Assembly (NCBI GenBank): GCA_910575815.1
Contig: CAJTFN010000008.1
Location: 124,001 to 188,000, forward strand
DNA: 64,000 nucleotides
Direction of reading: 5' to 3'
Source: Oscillospiraceae bacterium
GTDB lineage: Bacteria > Bacillota > Clostridia > Oscillospirales > Oscillospiraceae
Shown: piece after piece, positions 1 to 7,489 of the stretch
How the letters are laid out: every line of letters begins with the position of its first letter
How positions within the stretch are numbered: position 1 is the first letter of the stretch
Position numbers and translations under genes: made by a program
The notes under the pieces: generated by a model
Told to the model about the DNA's origin: nothing
The model's database searches: none
The model's input: only the letters and a program-made list of their open reading frames with translations

Positions 1-300
1 GTCGCCGGGGAGAAGCCAGGTCAGGCAGCACACCGCCGTGCCCGCCGCGGCGGGAACCAGAGCCTCAACCAGGTTGATAACAGCCACCGGCAGCCCGGAG
101 AGCAGCCCGTCCAGCAGAGGGTTCAAGAGGGCGAAGCAGAGGCCGTATACCACCAGAAAGACCCAGCAGAGACAGAAGGAATAGAGCATCAGCGTACTTT
201 TTACCTTGCCGTTCTCCGTCATTTGAAAGGCGGACCAAAATTTGTCGGCGGCTTTGCCGATGCGCTCGTCAATCTCTTTTTGCCGAATGGGATTTGCCAT
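1..300 (-). CDS. Membrane protein, C-terminus cut by window edge
   Basis: The open frame runs off the left edge of the window, leaving the first 100 residues (starts MANPIRQKEIDERIGKAADK). A charged amphipathic N-terminus is followed by two hydrophobic stretches, at about residues 37-57 and 65-97, so this is an integral membrane protein. The ATG has a strong AAGGAGG site 6 nt upstream. It is the last visible gene of the minus-strand importer operon and follows the solute-binding lipoprotein across a strong hairpin. I do not recognise the family. It could be an accessory of the transporter or an independent gene read through the hairpin. Confidence 0.7.
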   Translation of the reverse strand, partial: MANPIRQKEIDERIGKAADKFWSAFQMTENGKVKSTLMLYSFCLCWVFLVVYGLCFALLNPLLDGLLSGLPVAVINLVEALVPAAAGTAVCCLTWLLPGD

Positions 301-389
301 GGAAATCCTCCTTACATAAGCAGAAGCTGCGTTCACAGGCGGGAAGCCTGCGGTTGTTTCTCATCTGTGAACACAGCTTCTTAGGAAAG

Positions 390-415
390 GGCGGGCGGCC
401 CAATGGCCGCCCGCC
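390..415 (-). terminator. Hairpin after the solute-binding protein gene
   Basis: A perfect 11-bp GC-only stem with a 4-nt loop lies between the lipoprotein gene stop and the next minus-strand gene. On the minus strand it is followed only by CTTTCC, a weak U tract. It may be a partial terminator or a 3' mRNA-stabilising structure that raises lipoprotein output over the membrane protein downstream. Confidence 0.55.
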
Positions 416-442
416 CGGCGCAGCTGTGAAACGCGGCGATGA

Positions 443-1786
443 TTACTTGTTGGGGCTCTGGCTCAGCCAGTACATCCACATATCCTGCACGTCGGGATAG
501 ATGTTGTAAATGGAGACCAGATCGTTGGTCCGGGCGCCCAGCTCGTTGAGCTTGGCGGGGTTCTTCTCGTCCACGAAGTCGTCGCGCAGAGGCCAGTTGC
601 CTTCCTTGGTGAAGGGCTTCAGGCCGCCGCTCTGGCAGTCCGCGCCGCCGGTGATGTAGCGGATGAAGAGACGGGCGCCGGCGGGGCTGTCGCAGTTGGA
701 GACCACGAACATGCTCTCGGTGTTCAGCAGGGCGGTGTAGGGAGAGAGGCCAATGCACCAGGCGATGTTGTAGCCGGACTCGTCGCGGTTGCCAATCTTG
801 CCGGCGGAGGCCAGAGCCAGGGCGGGACGGTCCTTCGTGGAGTTGTGGACGGCCAGAACCAGCTCGTCGCCGTCGCCGATGAAGGTCATCTTGGCCTGGG
901 TGAAGCGCCACAGGTACTCTACGCCGGCGTTGTTCTCGGGAACCTCGAAAGCGAAGCTGGAAGCGTCATAGGTGTACTCCAGGTCCTTGCCGTAGGTGTC
1001 CTTGTAGGACTGGGCCATTTCGTCGGCGTTGTTGATGAAGCTGGCGAACAGGGAGAGGTAAGCGGTCTCCTGGCCGATCTCCTTGGCGTAGAGGGCGAAC
1101 CTCTGGTTGCCGCTGTCGTCCTTCTCAATAATCTCCCACCAGCTCTTGATGGGCTGGCCATCGGGGAACGCCTCGGTATTATAATACCAGAAAGCCTGAG
1201 AAGCGTAAAGAGGATAACTGTATTTCAGGTTCTCCTCGGAGATGTGGGCGCAGATGTCCTTGGGATAGAAGGGCTCGATGACGCCGTTGGAATAATACTC
1301 ATGGAAGACCTCGCCATTGACGTCCTTGGTCTGGAGCACATCGGCGGTGATGTTGTTGGTCTCGTTTTCGATCTGGGCCTTGCTCAGGACCTCGTCGGAG
1401 TCCAGGTCGGCAACCACCAGGTCCAAGCCGGGATACATCTCCTCGAAGGGCTCCTCGGCCTTAATCATCTTGGAGGAGGTGGCATAAACCGTGATGGTCT
1501 GATCCTTATCCTCGTTCAAGGCCTTGTCGTAGAGCTCCTCGTCGGTCATGTCGCTCCACTCGTCATAATAGGGGCCGTAGTAGTTTGTATCCGTGGCCCG
1601 GTCATAACCGATGGCCAGAGTGGGGGCATTGCCGCTGGCGTCGTCACCGGCGGGCTGGGAATCGCCGCTCTGCTGGGTGTCATTGCCGGAGGACTGCTGG
1701 GTGTCGCCTCCCTTGTCGCCGCCGCAGGCGGCCAGGCTGAGGACCATAACCAGGGCCATTAGCAGGGCAAAGAGTTTCTTCTTCAT
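443..1786 (-). CDS. ABC importer solute-binding lipoprotein (Fbp/Afu-like)
   Basis: Extracellular substrate-binding protein of 447 residues. It has a lysine-started signal peptide, a lipobox ending LAAC (Cys21), and a low-complexity Gln/Ser/Gly linker to about residue 55, typical of a surface-anchored lipoprotein. The mature part resembles type-2 periplasmic binding proteins of the ferric iron/phosphonate/polyamine group, with 'TITVYATSSKM' as the first beta strand. The cognate fused permease and ATPase lie upstream on the same strand. The substrate is not readable from sequence; iron(III) chelate is the common annotation, but the LacI-type operator at the operon promoter would also suit an organic solute. 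The start is supported by GAAAGGAGAAG upstream of the ATG. Confidence 0.85.
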   Translation of the reverse strand: MKKKLFALLMALVMVLSLAACGGDKGGDTQQSSGNDTQQSGDSQPAGDDASGNAPTLAIGYDRATDTNYYGPYYDEWSDMTDEELYDKALNEDKDQTITVYATSSKMIKAEEPFEEMYPGLDLVVADLDSDEVLSKAQIENETNNITADVLQTKDVNGEVFHEYYSNGVIEPFYPKDICAHISEENLKYSYPLYASQAFWYYNTEAFPDGQPIKSWWEIIEKDDSGNQRFALYAKEIGQETAYLSLFASFINNADEMAQSYKDTYGKDLEYTYDASSFAFEVPENNAGVEYLWRFTQAKMTFIGDGDELVLAVHNSTKDRPALALASAGKIGNRDESGYNIAWCIGLSPYTALLNTESMFVVSNCDSPAGARLFIRYITGGADCQSGGLKPFTKEGNWPLRDDFVDEKNPAKLNELGARTNDLVSIYNIYPDVQDMWMYWLSQSPNK

Positions 1787-1867
1787 CGGATCTTCTCCTT
1801 TCGTTTTGGGGAATTTCTGCGCGGGGAATCTATAGTCAAAGAGGCGCGGAGAAGAGGTTTGCCCGTT

Positions 1868-1893
1868 CCCCGGCGGCGGGCCCGCCGCCGGGG
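1868..1893. repeat. 26-bp perfect GC palindrome between ATPase and lipoprotein genes
   Basis: A perfect palindrome (ccccggcggcggg and its complement, no loop) in the 145-nt spacer between the ATPase stop and the lipoprotein start. It lacks a U tract on the minus strand, so it is unlikely to terminate. A barrier to 3' exonuclease that sets ATPase versus lipoprotein mRNA levels is a reasonable inference. Confidence 0.6.
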
Positions 1894-1931
1894 AGATGCG
1901 CCTTTTTGTCTATCGGAAGAATATCGGAGAC

Positions 1932-3053
1932 TCAGACTGAGCGCTTGATGAGGCGGGTGGTCTCCTTGTTGTAGACGTTGATCTTGTCCGGATCGATGAT
2001 GGCCCAAACCTTTTGGTCAATGTCGTAGTGAGCCTGCCCGATCTCCTTGGTGAGGAACTCGTCCTCACCGGCTTTCAGGGTGACGATGGTCTCGGAACCG
2101 GCGGGCTGGCTGGCGTACACGGTGACGGGGAGGGCGTTCTCCACGGGCTCCCGGGAGATGAGGATCTGCTCGGGACGGACGGCCAGAACGCAGTCGAACT
2201 CGCCGCTGGCGGGCTTCTGCTCTTCGGTGAGGTGCTCGGCGGCGAAGGTGTGGCTGCCCAGCTCGCTCTTGACCACCAGCTGGCCGTTTTTCATCTCGGC
2301 TTTGCCGGGGACCAGGTTGATCCGGGGGTTGCCGATGAAGTCGGCGGCCTCCAGGTCGATGGGGTTGTTGTACAGCTCCATGGGCGTGGCCACCTGGTTC
2401 AGCTCGCCGGCCTTGAAGAGGGCGATCTTGGTGGACATGGTCAGAGCTTCCACCTGGTCGTGGGTAACGTAGATAATGGTGGTGCCCAGCTCCTTGTGGA
2501 GGCGCTGGAGCTCGGAACGCATGTCGATCCGGAGCTTGGCGTCCAGGTTGGACAGGGGCTCGTCAAGGAGGAGGAGCTTGGGACTGGAGGCCACGGCCCG
2601 GGCGATGGCCACGCGCTGCTGTTGGCCGCCGGAGAGCTCGGTGGGATAGCGGTCCTTGTACATGTCGATGCGCATCATCCGCAGAGAATCCATAACCCGG
2701 CGGTCAATCTCGTCGTGGCTCATCTTCTGAATCTTCAAGCCGAAGGAGATGTTGTTGTATACTGTCATGTGGGGCCACAGGGCGTAGGACTGGAACACGA
2801 GGTTCAGTCCGCGCTTGCTGGGCTCGGCATAGTAAGCGTCGTCGGCGTTGATCATCTCCACGCCGTCAATGGTCATGATACCGTTTTGCGGCTTCTCCAG
2901 ACCGGAGACCACGCGGAGGGTGGTGGTCTTACCGCATCCGGAGGGCCCCAACAGGGTCATGAAGTCACCGTCCTCAATGGTGAGGTTGATGTTGCGCAGG
3001 ACGTGGTTATTGCCGTAAAATTTATCAATGTTTTTCAGTTCAATGCGGCTCAT
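1932..3053 (-). CDS. ABC importer ATPase (FbpC/PotA type)
   Basis: 373-residue cytoplasmic nucleotide-binding subunit that powers the importer. Visible motifs in order: Walker A GPSGCGKTT (residues 36-44), a Q-loop in NLVFQSYALWPHM, signature LSGGQQQR, Walker B LLLLDEPLSNLD and the H-loop in IIYVTHDQ. The C-terminal third (from about residue 240) is a TOBE-type domain, as in FbpC, PotA and MalK relatives. It lies 205 nt after the permease gene, across a G-rich repeat-bearing spacer, and 145 nt before the lipoprotein gene. All catalytic motifs are intact. Confidence 0.92.
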   Translation of the reverse strand: MSRIELKNIDKFYGNNHVLRNINLTIEDGDFMTLLGPSGCGKTTTLRVVSGLEKPQNGIMTIDGVEMINADDAYYAEPSKRGLNLVFQSYALWPHMTVYNNISFGLKIQKMSHDEIDRRVMDSLRMMRIDMYKDRYPTELSGGQQQRVAIARAVASSPKLLLLDEPLSNLDAKLRIDMRSELQRLHKELGTTIIYVTHDQVEALTMSTKIALFKAGELNQVATPMELYNNPIDLEAADFIGNPRINLVPGKAEMKNGQLVVKSELGSHTFAAEHLTEEQKPASGEFDCVLAVRPEQILISREPVENALPVTVYASQPAGSETIVTLKAGEDEFLTKEIGQAHYDIDQKVWAIIDPDKINVYNKETTRLIKRSV

Positions 3054-3099
3054 ATGGCACGTTTCCTTTCTGATCTTGTCTTAACATAGAATCCCGCTA

Positions 3100-3258
3100 T
3101 AGCCCGCCAATCCCCCGTCCCCTCGTCCCCCGTCCCCCGCAGGGGGTGGGGGTTGCTCAAGGGGGAGCCGGCTCCCCCTTGAAGGGAGGCGGAGCAAGGG
3201 AGCGTACGCAGTTCTCGCCAAAGGCGGGAACAGAGCGAAGCGGACTTTGCGACGCCGT
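3100..3258 (-). repeat. Intercistronic G-rich/palindromic element
   Basis: The 205-nt spacer between the permease and ATPase genes holds two structures. On the minus strand, positions 3138-3112 carry four G runs of 5, 5, 4 and 5 separated by 2-4 nt, which fits a G-quadruplex pattern. Positions 3157-3182 are a perfect 26-bp palindrome (tcaagggggagcc and complement). The flanks are purine-rich. It looks like a repetitive (REP or MITE-like) insertion rather than coding sequence, but no second copy is present in the window. Confidence 0.5.
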
Positions 3259-5103
3259 TTACCAGCTCTTGCCGATATCCGCGCCGGCGACCTTGTTGGC
3301 GAAGATGTAGCAGAACAGGATGAACAGCAGCACGCAGACGGAAATGGCGTCGGACATCTGGGCGTAGCCCTCCTGGGAGTAAGTGAAAGCCAGATAGGAC
3401 ATGGTCCGGGTGGTGGGCGTCATCATGATGATAATCAGGTCCAGCTCCTTGGCGATGGAGATGAACACCAGCATCAAACCGGAGATGAAGCCGTTCTTCG
3501 CCAAAGGCACGATGATGGACGCCATCCGTTTCCAGAAGCTGGCGCCGGCAATGTCCGCCGCTTCCTCCAGCTCCACGCTGATGGAGAGCATGTTGGCGGT
3601 ACCGGAGCGGCTGGCGAAGGGGAAGTGCTTGACCACGGAGGTTAGAACGATCAGGGTGAAGGTGCCGTACAGAGAGGGAAGCAGCCCGCCGAAGTGGGGC
3701 ACGCTGAACATGGAGAAGTACATCGTGGAGAACGCCACGCCGCTCATCAGATAGGGAACGAAGACCAACTGCTCGGTGAGGTTGCCGTACCACTTGCCCC
3801 GGCCGCGGGAGCTGATGTAGCCCAGGAACTGGCCGCAGAAAGCGGTGATGAGGGACGTGATGATGGTCAGGCGGACGGTGTTGTACAGGGCACTGAAGAA
3901 TTCCTTATTGCGGAAGATGCCCTCGTAGTTCGTGTATTTTTCCGCCTCGCCGGCCTGGCCGATCCAGTTGTAGAGGGTCAGGTTCTCCGGCCCGTAGCCC
4001 GCGCCGGTGGTGACCTGGAAGGTCTCCATAATCAGCACGAAGAAGGGCATGACCATGGCCAGGAAGAGGAAGATGCCCAAGAAGCCCATCATGGGCTTCT
4101 TGGCCGCGCCCAGAGGCATCAGGGTGCTGCGGCCGCCCTTGCCGCCCACGGTGGCATAGGACTTACGCACGCCGATAGCCCGCTGGTTGCTCATCAGGAT
4201 GAGAGCGGCCAGGCCTACCAGCACGATGGACATGGCGTAACCTACGCCACGGGGACCCTGGTCAATGTACACGCGCATGCGGGTGGCCAGGGTGTAATAG
4301 CCGATGCGGTTGCCCAGGTTGGCCGCCACGCCGTAAGTTCCGATGGACTTGGAGACGGTCATGACCAGGGCGGAGAGCACAGAGGGGAGAATCAGAGGCA
4401 GGGTGATGTAGCGAAGAATCTGGGCCTTGTTGGCGCCCTGAATCTCGCCCATCTCCTCCAGCTCCGAGTTGATGGAGCGAAGAGCGCCGGAAACCTGGAT
4501 GTACGAGAACGCGTAGTAGTGCATGGACATGCACAGCACGATGGCCGTGGGCCCATAGGCCAGCCAGTCGGGGATCGGTATGCCCATACCCGTCAGGAAA
4601 CCGTTGGCGCCGCTGGTAGGCGTACGGAACACCGCCAGCCAAGCAATGGCCTTGGTCCAGGAGGGAATCATATAGGGAACCGTAATCAGAATACCCAGCA
4701 CCTTCTTGCCGGGGAGGTCGGTGCGAATCATCAGCCAGGCCAGCACGGAACCCAAAGGCACGGAAATCAGGGTGGTAAAGAACCCGCAGACAAAGGAGTG
4801 GGACAGGGGCTCCCACAGCACAGCCTTGGACATGTTGCTGAACATCATGTACTGCCAATAGTAGAGGGTGAAATCTCCCACCTCGCCCTTCACGCGGCGA
4901 AGCTCGCCTTCGGCCAGGGTGAAGGTGGACTTAATCATGGTCAGCAGGGGAATGACAATCAGACAGAACAACACGACCAGACTGACCAGCACGACCATGT
5001 TGAAGGGGTTTCTGAGCACGTTCAGGATCAGGTTCTTCAACCGCCGTGCCGTCATTTTCTTTTTGGGGGGTCTTTCTTTGGTTACAGTTACTGCATTTGA
5101 CAC
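3259..5103 (-). CDS. ABC importer permease, fused double membrane domain (FbpB type)
   Basis: A single polypeptide of about 614 residues with two homologous binding-protein-dependent permease halves, about 12 membrane segments in all. Each half has an EAA-like loop (SELEEMGEIQGA in the first, VELEEAADIAGA in the second) that docks the ATPase. This tandem fusion is typical of FbpB/AfuB iron-type and related importers. I chose GTG at 5103 because AAGAGGTG lies 5 nt upstream; the frame extends 22 codons further to a GTG at 5169 without a convincing ribosome site. It is the first gene of the operon, about 130 nt downstream of a consensus promoter. Confidence 0.88.
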   Translation of the reverse strand: MSNAVTVTKERPPKKKMTARRLKNLILNVLRNPFNMVVLVSLVVLFCLIVIPLLTMIKSTFTLAEGELRRVKGEVGDFTLYYWQYMMFSNMSKAVLWEPLSHSFVCGFFTTLISVPLGSVLAWLMIRTDLPGKKVLGILITVPYMIPSWTKAIAWLAVFRTPTSGANGFLTGMGIPIPDWLAYGPTAIVLCMSMHYYAFSYIQVSGALRSINSELEEMGEIQGANKAQILRYITLPLILPSVLSALVMTVSKSIGTYGVAANLGNRIGYYTLATRMRVYIDQGPRGVGYAMSIVLVGLAALILMSNQRAIGVRKSYATVGGKGGRSTLMPLGAAKKPMMGFLGIFLFLAMVMPFFVLIMETFQVTTGAGYGPENLTLYNWIGQAGEAEKYTNYEGIFRNKEFFSALYNTVRLTIITSLITAFCGQFLGYISSRGRGKWYGNLTEQLVFVPYLMSGVAFSTMYFSMFSVPHFGGLLPSLYGTFTLIVLTSVVKHFPFASRSGTANMLSISVELEEAADIAGASFWKRMASIIVPLAKNGFISGLMLVFISIAKELDLIIIMMTPTTRTMSYLAFTYSQEGYAQMSDAISVCVLLFILFCYIFANKVAGADIGKSW

Positions 5104-5210
5104 GTTAACACCTCTTTCTGATAACTGCCGGGAACTTCTCGGGCGATTAAAGCCTCCCATCTGAATCACACCCGAGGCCGCTTGCGGAGGCCCTCGGTGG
5201 ACCTTATTTG

Positions 5211-5224
5211 CGCAAACGTTTGCG
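5211..5224. promoter_or_regulatory. LacI/GalR-family operator-like palindrome
   Basis: A perfect 14-bp palindrome CGCAAACGTTTGCG with the central CG typical of LacI/GalR-family operators (E. coli PurR uses nearly the same core). It lies 14-27 nt downstream of the -10 box at 5238-5243, covering about +7 to +20 of the importer transcript, a position suited to repression. A related core occurs at 9227-9239. No LacI-family gene is in the window. Confidence 0.7.
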
Positions 5225-5237
5225 ATTTCCTGAGTTC

Positions 5238-5267
5238 ATTATAAAGAATTTTTAAGGGGTTTGTCAA
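5238..5267 (-). promoter_or_regulatory. SigA promoter of the Fbp-type importer operon
   Basis: Minus-strand TTGACA (5267-5262), 18-nt spacer, TATAAT (5243-5238). Both hexamers match the housekeeping consensus exactly. Transcription would begin near 5231 and run straight into the palindrome. Confidence 0.85.
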
Positions 5268-5440
5268 TTGTCAGGCTCCCGATTTTGAGGGAGTATTTTT
5301 ATTCAATTTCACGGTTTGTTTACAATTTAGACAAAGGAGAACCGTTTATTTTTGCTATTTTGACCGTCAGATTTTGGGAACTCCTTTGGGTGAGTGGATA
5401 CGTTTTCATAAGTTTACGCACACTTCCCAAGGGATATGAA

Positions 5441-5778
5441 TGGGCCCAGTTTTCAAGACGAGAACTGGGCCTCAGCTTGTCCAAAAAGGAGAATCTGAAA
5501 GAGGACGGAAAGGAAAAGAGCTACGAGAGAAACCCATCAGGGGTTTCTCTCGTTTTCAATCAGAAGTTTTCCCGGGCTTCAGAGAAGACCGGAAAAACTT
5601 GCCCAGGCTGGCGAAAATTTTCGCCAGCCTGAGAGCTACGAGAGAAACCCATCAGGGGTTTCTCTCGTTTTCAATCAGAAGTTTTTTCGGGCTTCAGAGA
5701 AGACCGGAAAAACTTGCCCAGGCTGGCGAAAATTTTCGCCAGCCTGGGGGCCCGGTTCTCAAGACGAGAACTGGGCCT
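5441..5778. repeat. Tandem 115-bp repeats with nested hairpins
   Basis: Two near-identical units (5518-5632 and 5633-5745; I see two mismatches). Each holds a 12-bp-stem hairpin with 5-nt loop (5524-5552 and 5639-5667) followed by TTTTC, and a perfect 26-bp palindrome built on aggctggcgaaaa (5605-5630, 5720-5745). A further hairpin with a ggcccagtt-type stem flanks the array on both sides (5443-5472, 5750-5778), sharing a 22-bp direct repeat. The right-hand copy overlaps the stop codon of the exporter gene at 5759. About 78 bp starting at 5495 recurs at 46355-46432. It probably acts as a terminator on both strands. The rest of 5268-5758 holds no convincing gene. Confidence 0.8.
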
Positions 5779-7489
5779 CATAAATGGCGGCGTAGACGCC
5801 GCCGGCCGCTAAAAGCTCCCGATGGGTTCCCTCCTCCGCCACGCCGCCTTGGTCCAGAACCAGGATGCGGTCCGCGCCCCGGATGGTGGCCAGACGATGG
5901 GCGATGACGAAGCAGGTCCGGCCTTGGCGCAGACGTTCCATAGCCAGACTGATTTCCCCCTCGGTTTCCGTGTCTACGTTGCTGGTCGCCTCGTCCAGAA
6001 TGACGATGTCCGCGTCGGTGAGGAGGCACCGGGCGATGGCCAGAAGCTGTTTTTGCCCCTTGGAGATGCCGCCGTCGGTGAGGACGGTGTCATAGCCCTG
6101 GGGAAGGGAGGAGATGAAGCGGTGTATATGGGCGGCTTTGGCGGCCTCCACAATCTGAGCCCGGCTGGCTTTTGGCGCGCCGTAGGCCAGGTTCTCCGCA
6201 ATGGTGCCTCCGAAAAGCCAGGTGTCCTGAAGCACCAGGGCCAGGCGGCGGCGGAGGCCGTCCCGGCTGTAGGCGTCCAGGGGCACGCCGTCTAGGGTGA
6301 TGGTTCCCCTCTGGGGCCGGTAAAAGCGGAGAAGGAGGGAGACCAAGGTGGTCTTTCCCGCCCCGGTGGGTCCCACGATGGCGGCCAGACTTCCCGCCGG
6401 GATATGGGCGGTGAAATTCCGGAGCACCGGGTGCCCCGGGTCGTAGCCGAAGGTGACGCGGTCAAAGCGAATATCTCCCCGGAGACGCCGGGGGAGAAGG
6501 GCTTCCGGAGAATCCGCCGCCTCCGGCTCCTCGTCCAGCAGATCCAGTACACGCTCCGCAGCGGCGGCGCTGGCCTGAAGCTCGGCCAGGAGGTTGGCTG
6601 CCTCCCGGATGGGGCCGGAGAACTTCCGGGAGTAGAGGACAAAGGAGGAGAGACTGCCCAGAGACAGGCCGCCTCCCAGGTATAGCAGCGCGCCGAACAT
6701 ACTGATTGCCGCCAGGGAGACGTTGTTGATGAGATTCACCGAAGGGCCCAGGGCGGCGCTGGCCCGGTCGGCGTCGTAGTAGGCCTGGGAGGCCGCGTCG
6801 TTTCGCCTGTCGAAGAGGGTCAGATCCGCGTCCTCTACCCCGTAGGTTCGAATGGACCGGCGGCAGCCCATCCGCTCCTCGGCAAAGCCGTTGAGGGCCC
6901 CCAGCTCCTTGGAGCGAAGACGGAAGAGGGGATGGATGCGCTTCATTTGAAAGCGGGTCAGGAGAGCCGACGCGGGAACGGTGACCAGGAACACCAGTGT
7001 CAGCCGGGGGGAGAGCAGCAGGAGCATCAGGAAGGACCCCGCCACGGTAAACACGCTGGTTCCAAGCTGCAAAAGATCTGTGGAGAGGGTGGCATTGACG
7101 GTGTCCACGTCGTAGCAGACCCGGCTGATGAGGTCCCCGGCGGGGTGGGTGTCGAAGTAGTCCACCGGCAGCTCGCTCATGCGGTCAAAGGCGGCTTTGC
7201 GGAGATCGTGGGACACGGCTTGGGAGACCCGGATGAGCCGGGAGGACACCGTGTAGCTGAGGAGGGAGGACAGGGCGTAGCAGCCCAGCATCCCGGCACA
7301 GTTCTGAAAGACCAAAGGGAAATTCACGCCTCCGGCCCGGATGCCAATGGCGTCGACGGCTTTGCCAGAGAGAAGGGGCGCCGCCAGGGACAGGAGGTTT
7401 CCTGTCAGGAGCAGCAGCATCAGAAGAACAAATTGAAACCCGTAGGGCCGGATAAAACGGCCCAGACGGAGGAACGTGCGTTTTTTCAT
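5759..7489 (-). CDS. ABC exporter half-transporter, catalytic-site subunit
   Basis: 576 residues: an N-terminal six-helix type I exporter membrane domain (about 1-310) and a C-terminal nucleotide-binding domain. Walker A is GPTGAGKTT, Walker B plus catalytic glutamate is VILDEATSNVD (Glu500), and the switch His is present in FVIAHRLATI. The signature motif reads ISKGQ instead of LSGGQ. It overlaps the upstream exporter gene by 4 nt, so the two are translationally coupled and surely form a heterodimer. The substrate is unknown; drugs, peptides and lipids are all possible for this BmrCD/LmrCD/YheHI-like group. Its 3' end runs into a hairpin array. Confidence 0.9.
   Translation of the reverse strand: MKKRTFLRLGRFIRPYGFQFVLLMLLLLTGNLLSLAAPLLSGKAVDAIGIRAGGVNFPLVFQNCAGMLGCYALSSLLSYTVSSRLIRVSQAVSHDLRKAAFDRMSELPVDYFDTHPAGDLISRVCYDVDTVNATLSTDLLQLGTSVFTVAGSFLMLLLLSPRLTLVFLVTVPASALLTRFQMKRIHPLFRLRSKELGALNGFAEERMGCRRSIRTYGVEDADLTLFDRRNDAASQAYYDADRASAALGPSVNLINNVSLAAISMFGALLYLGGGLSLGSLSSFVLYSRKFSGPIREAANLLAELQASAAAAERVLDLLDEEPEAADSPEALLPRRLRGDIRFDRVTFGYDPGHPVLRNFTAHIPAGSLAAIVGPTGAGKTTLVSLLLRFYRPQRGTITLDGVPLDAYSRDGLRRRLALVLQDTWLFGGTIAENLAYGAPKASRAQIVEAAKAAHIHRFISSLPQGYDTVLTDGGISKGQKQLLAIARCLLTDADIVILDEATSNVDTETEGEISLAMERLRQGRTCFVIAHRLATIRGADRILVLDQGGVAEEGTHRELLAAGGVYAAIYEAQFSS

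Noticed and set aside
845-1762. 305-codon plus-strand frame opposite the solute-binding lipoprotein
   Set aside because: Mirror of a real gene with GC-rich third positions; composition is Gly/Val/Leu-rich with no domain.
5211-5224. CcpA (cre) site
   Set aside because: The core fits LacI-family operators generally, but the outer bases are C/G rather than the T/A of the usual cre box, so CcpA is less likely than another LacI-type repressor.
5261-5632. 123-codon frame entering the hairpin repeats
   Set aside because: Its second half translates the repeat array; there is no ribosome site or domain.
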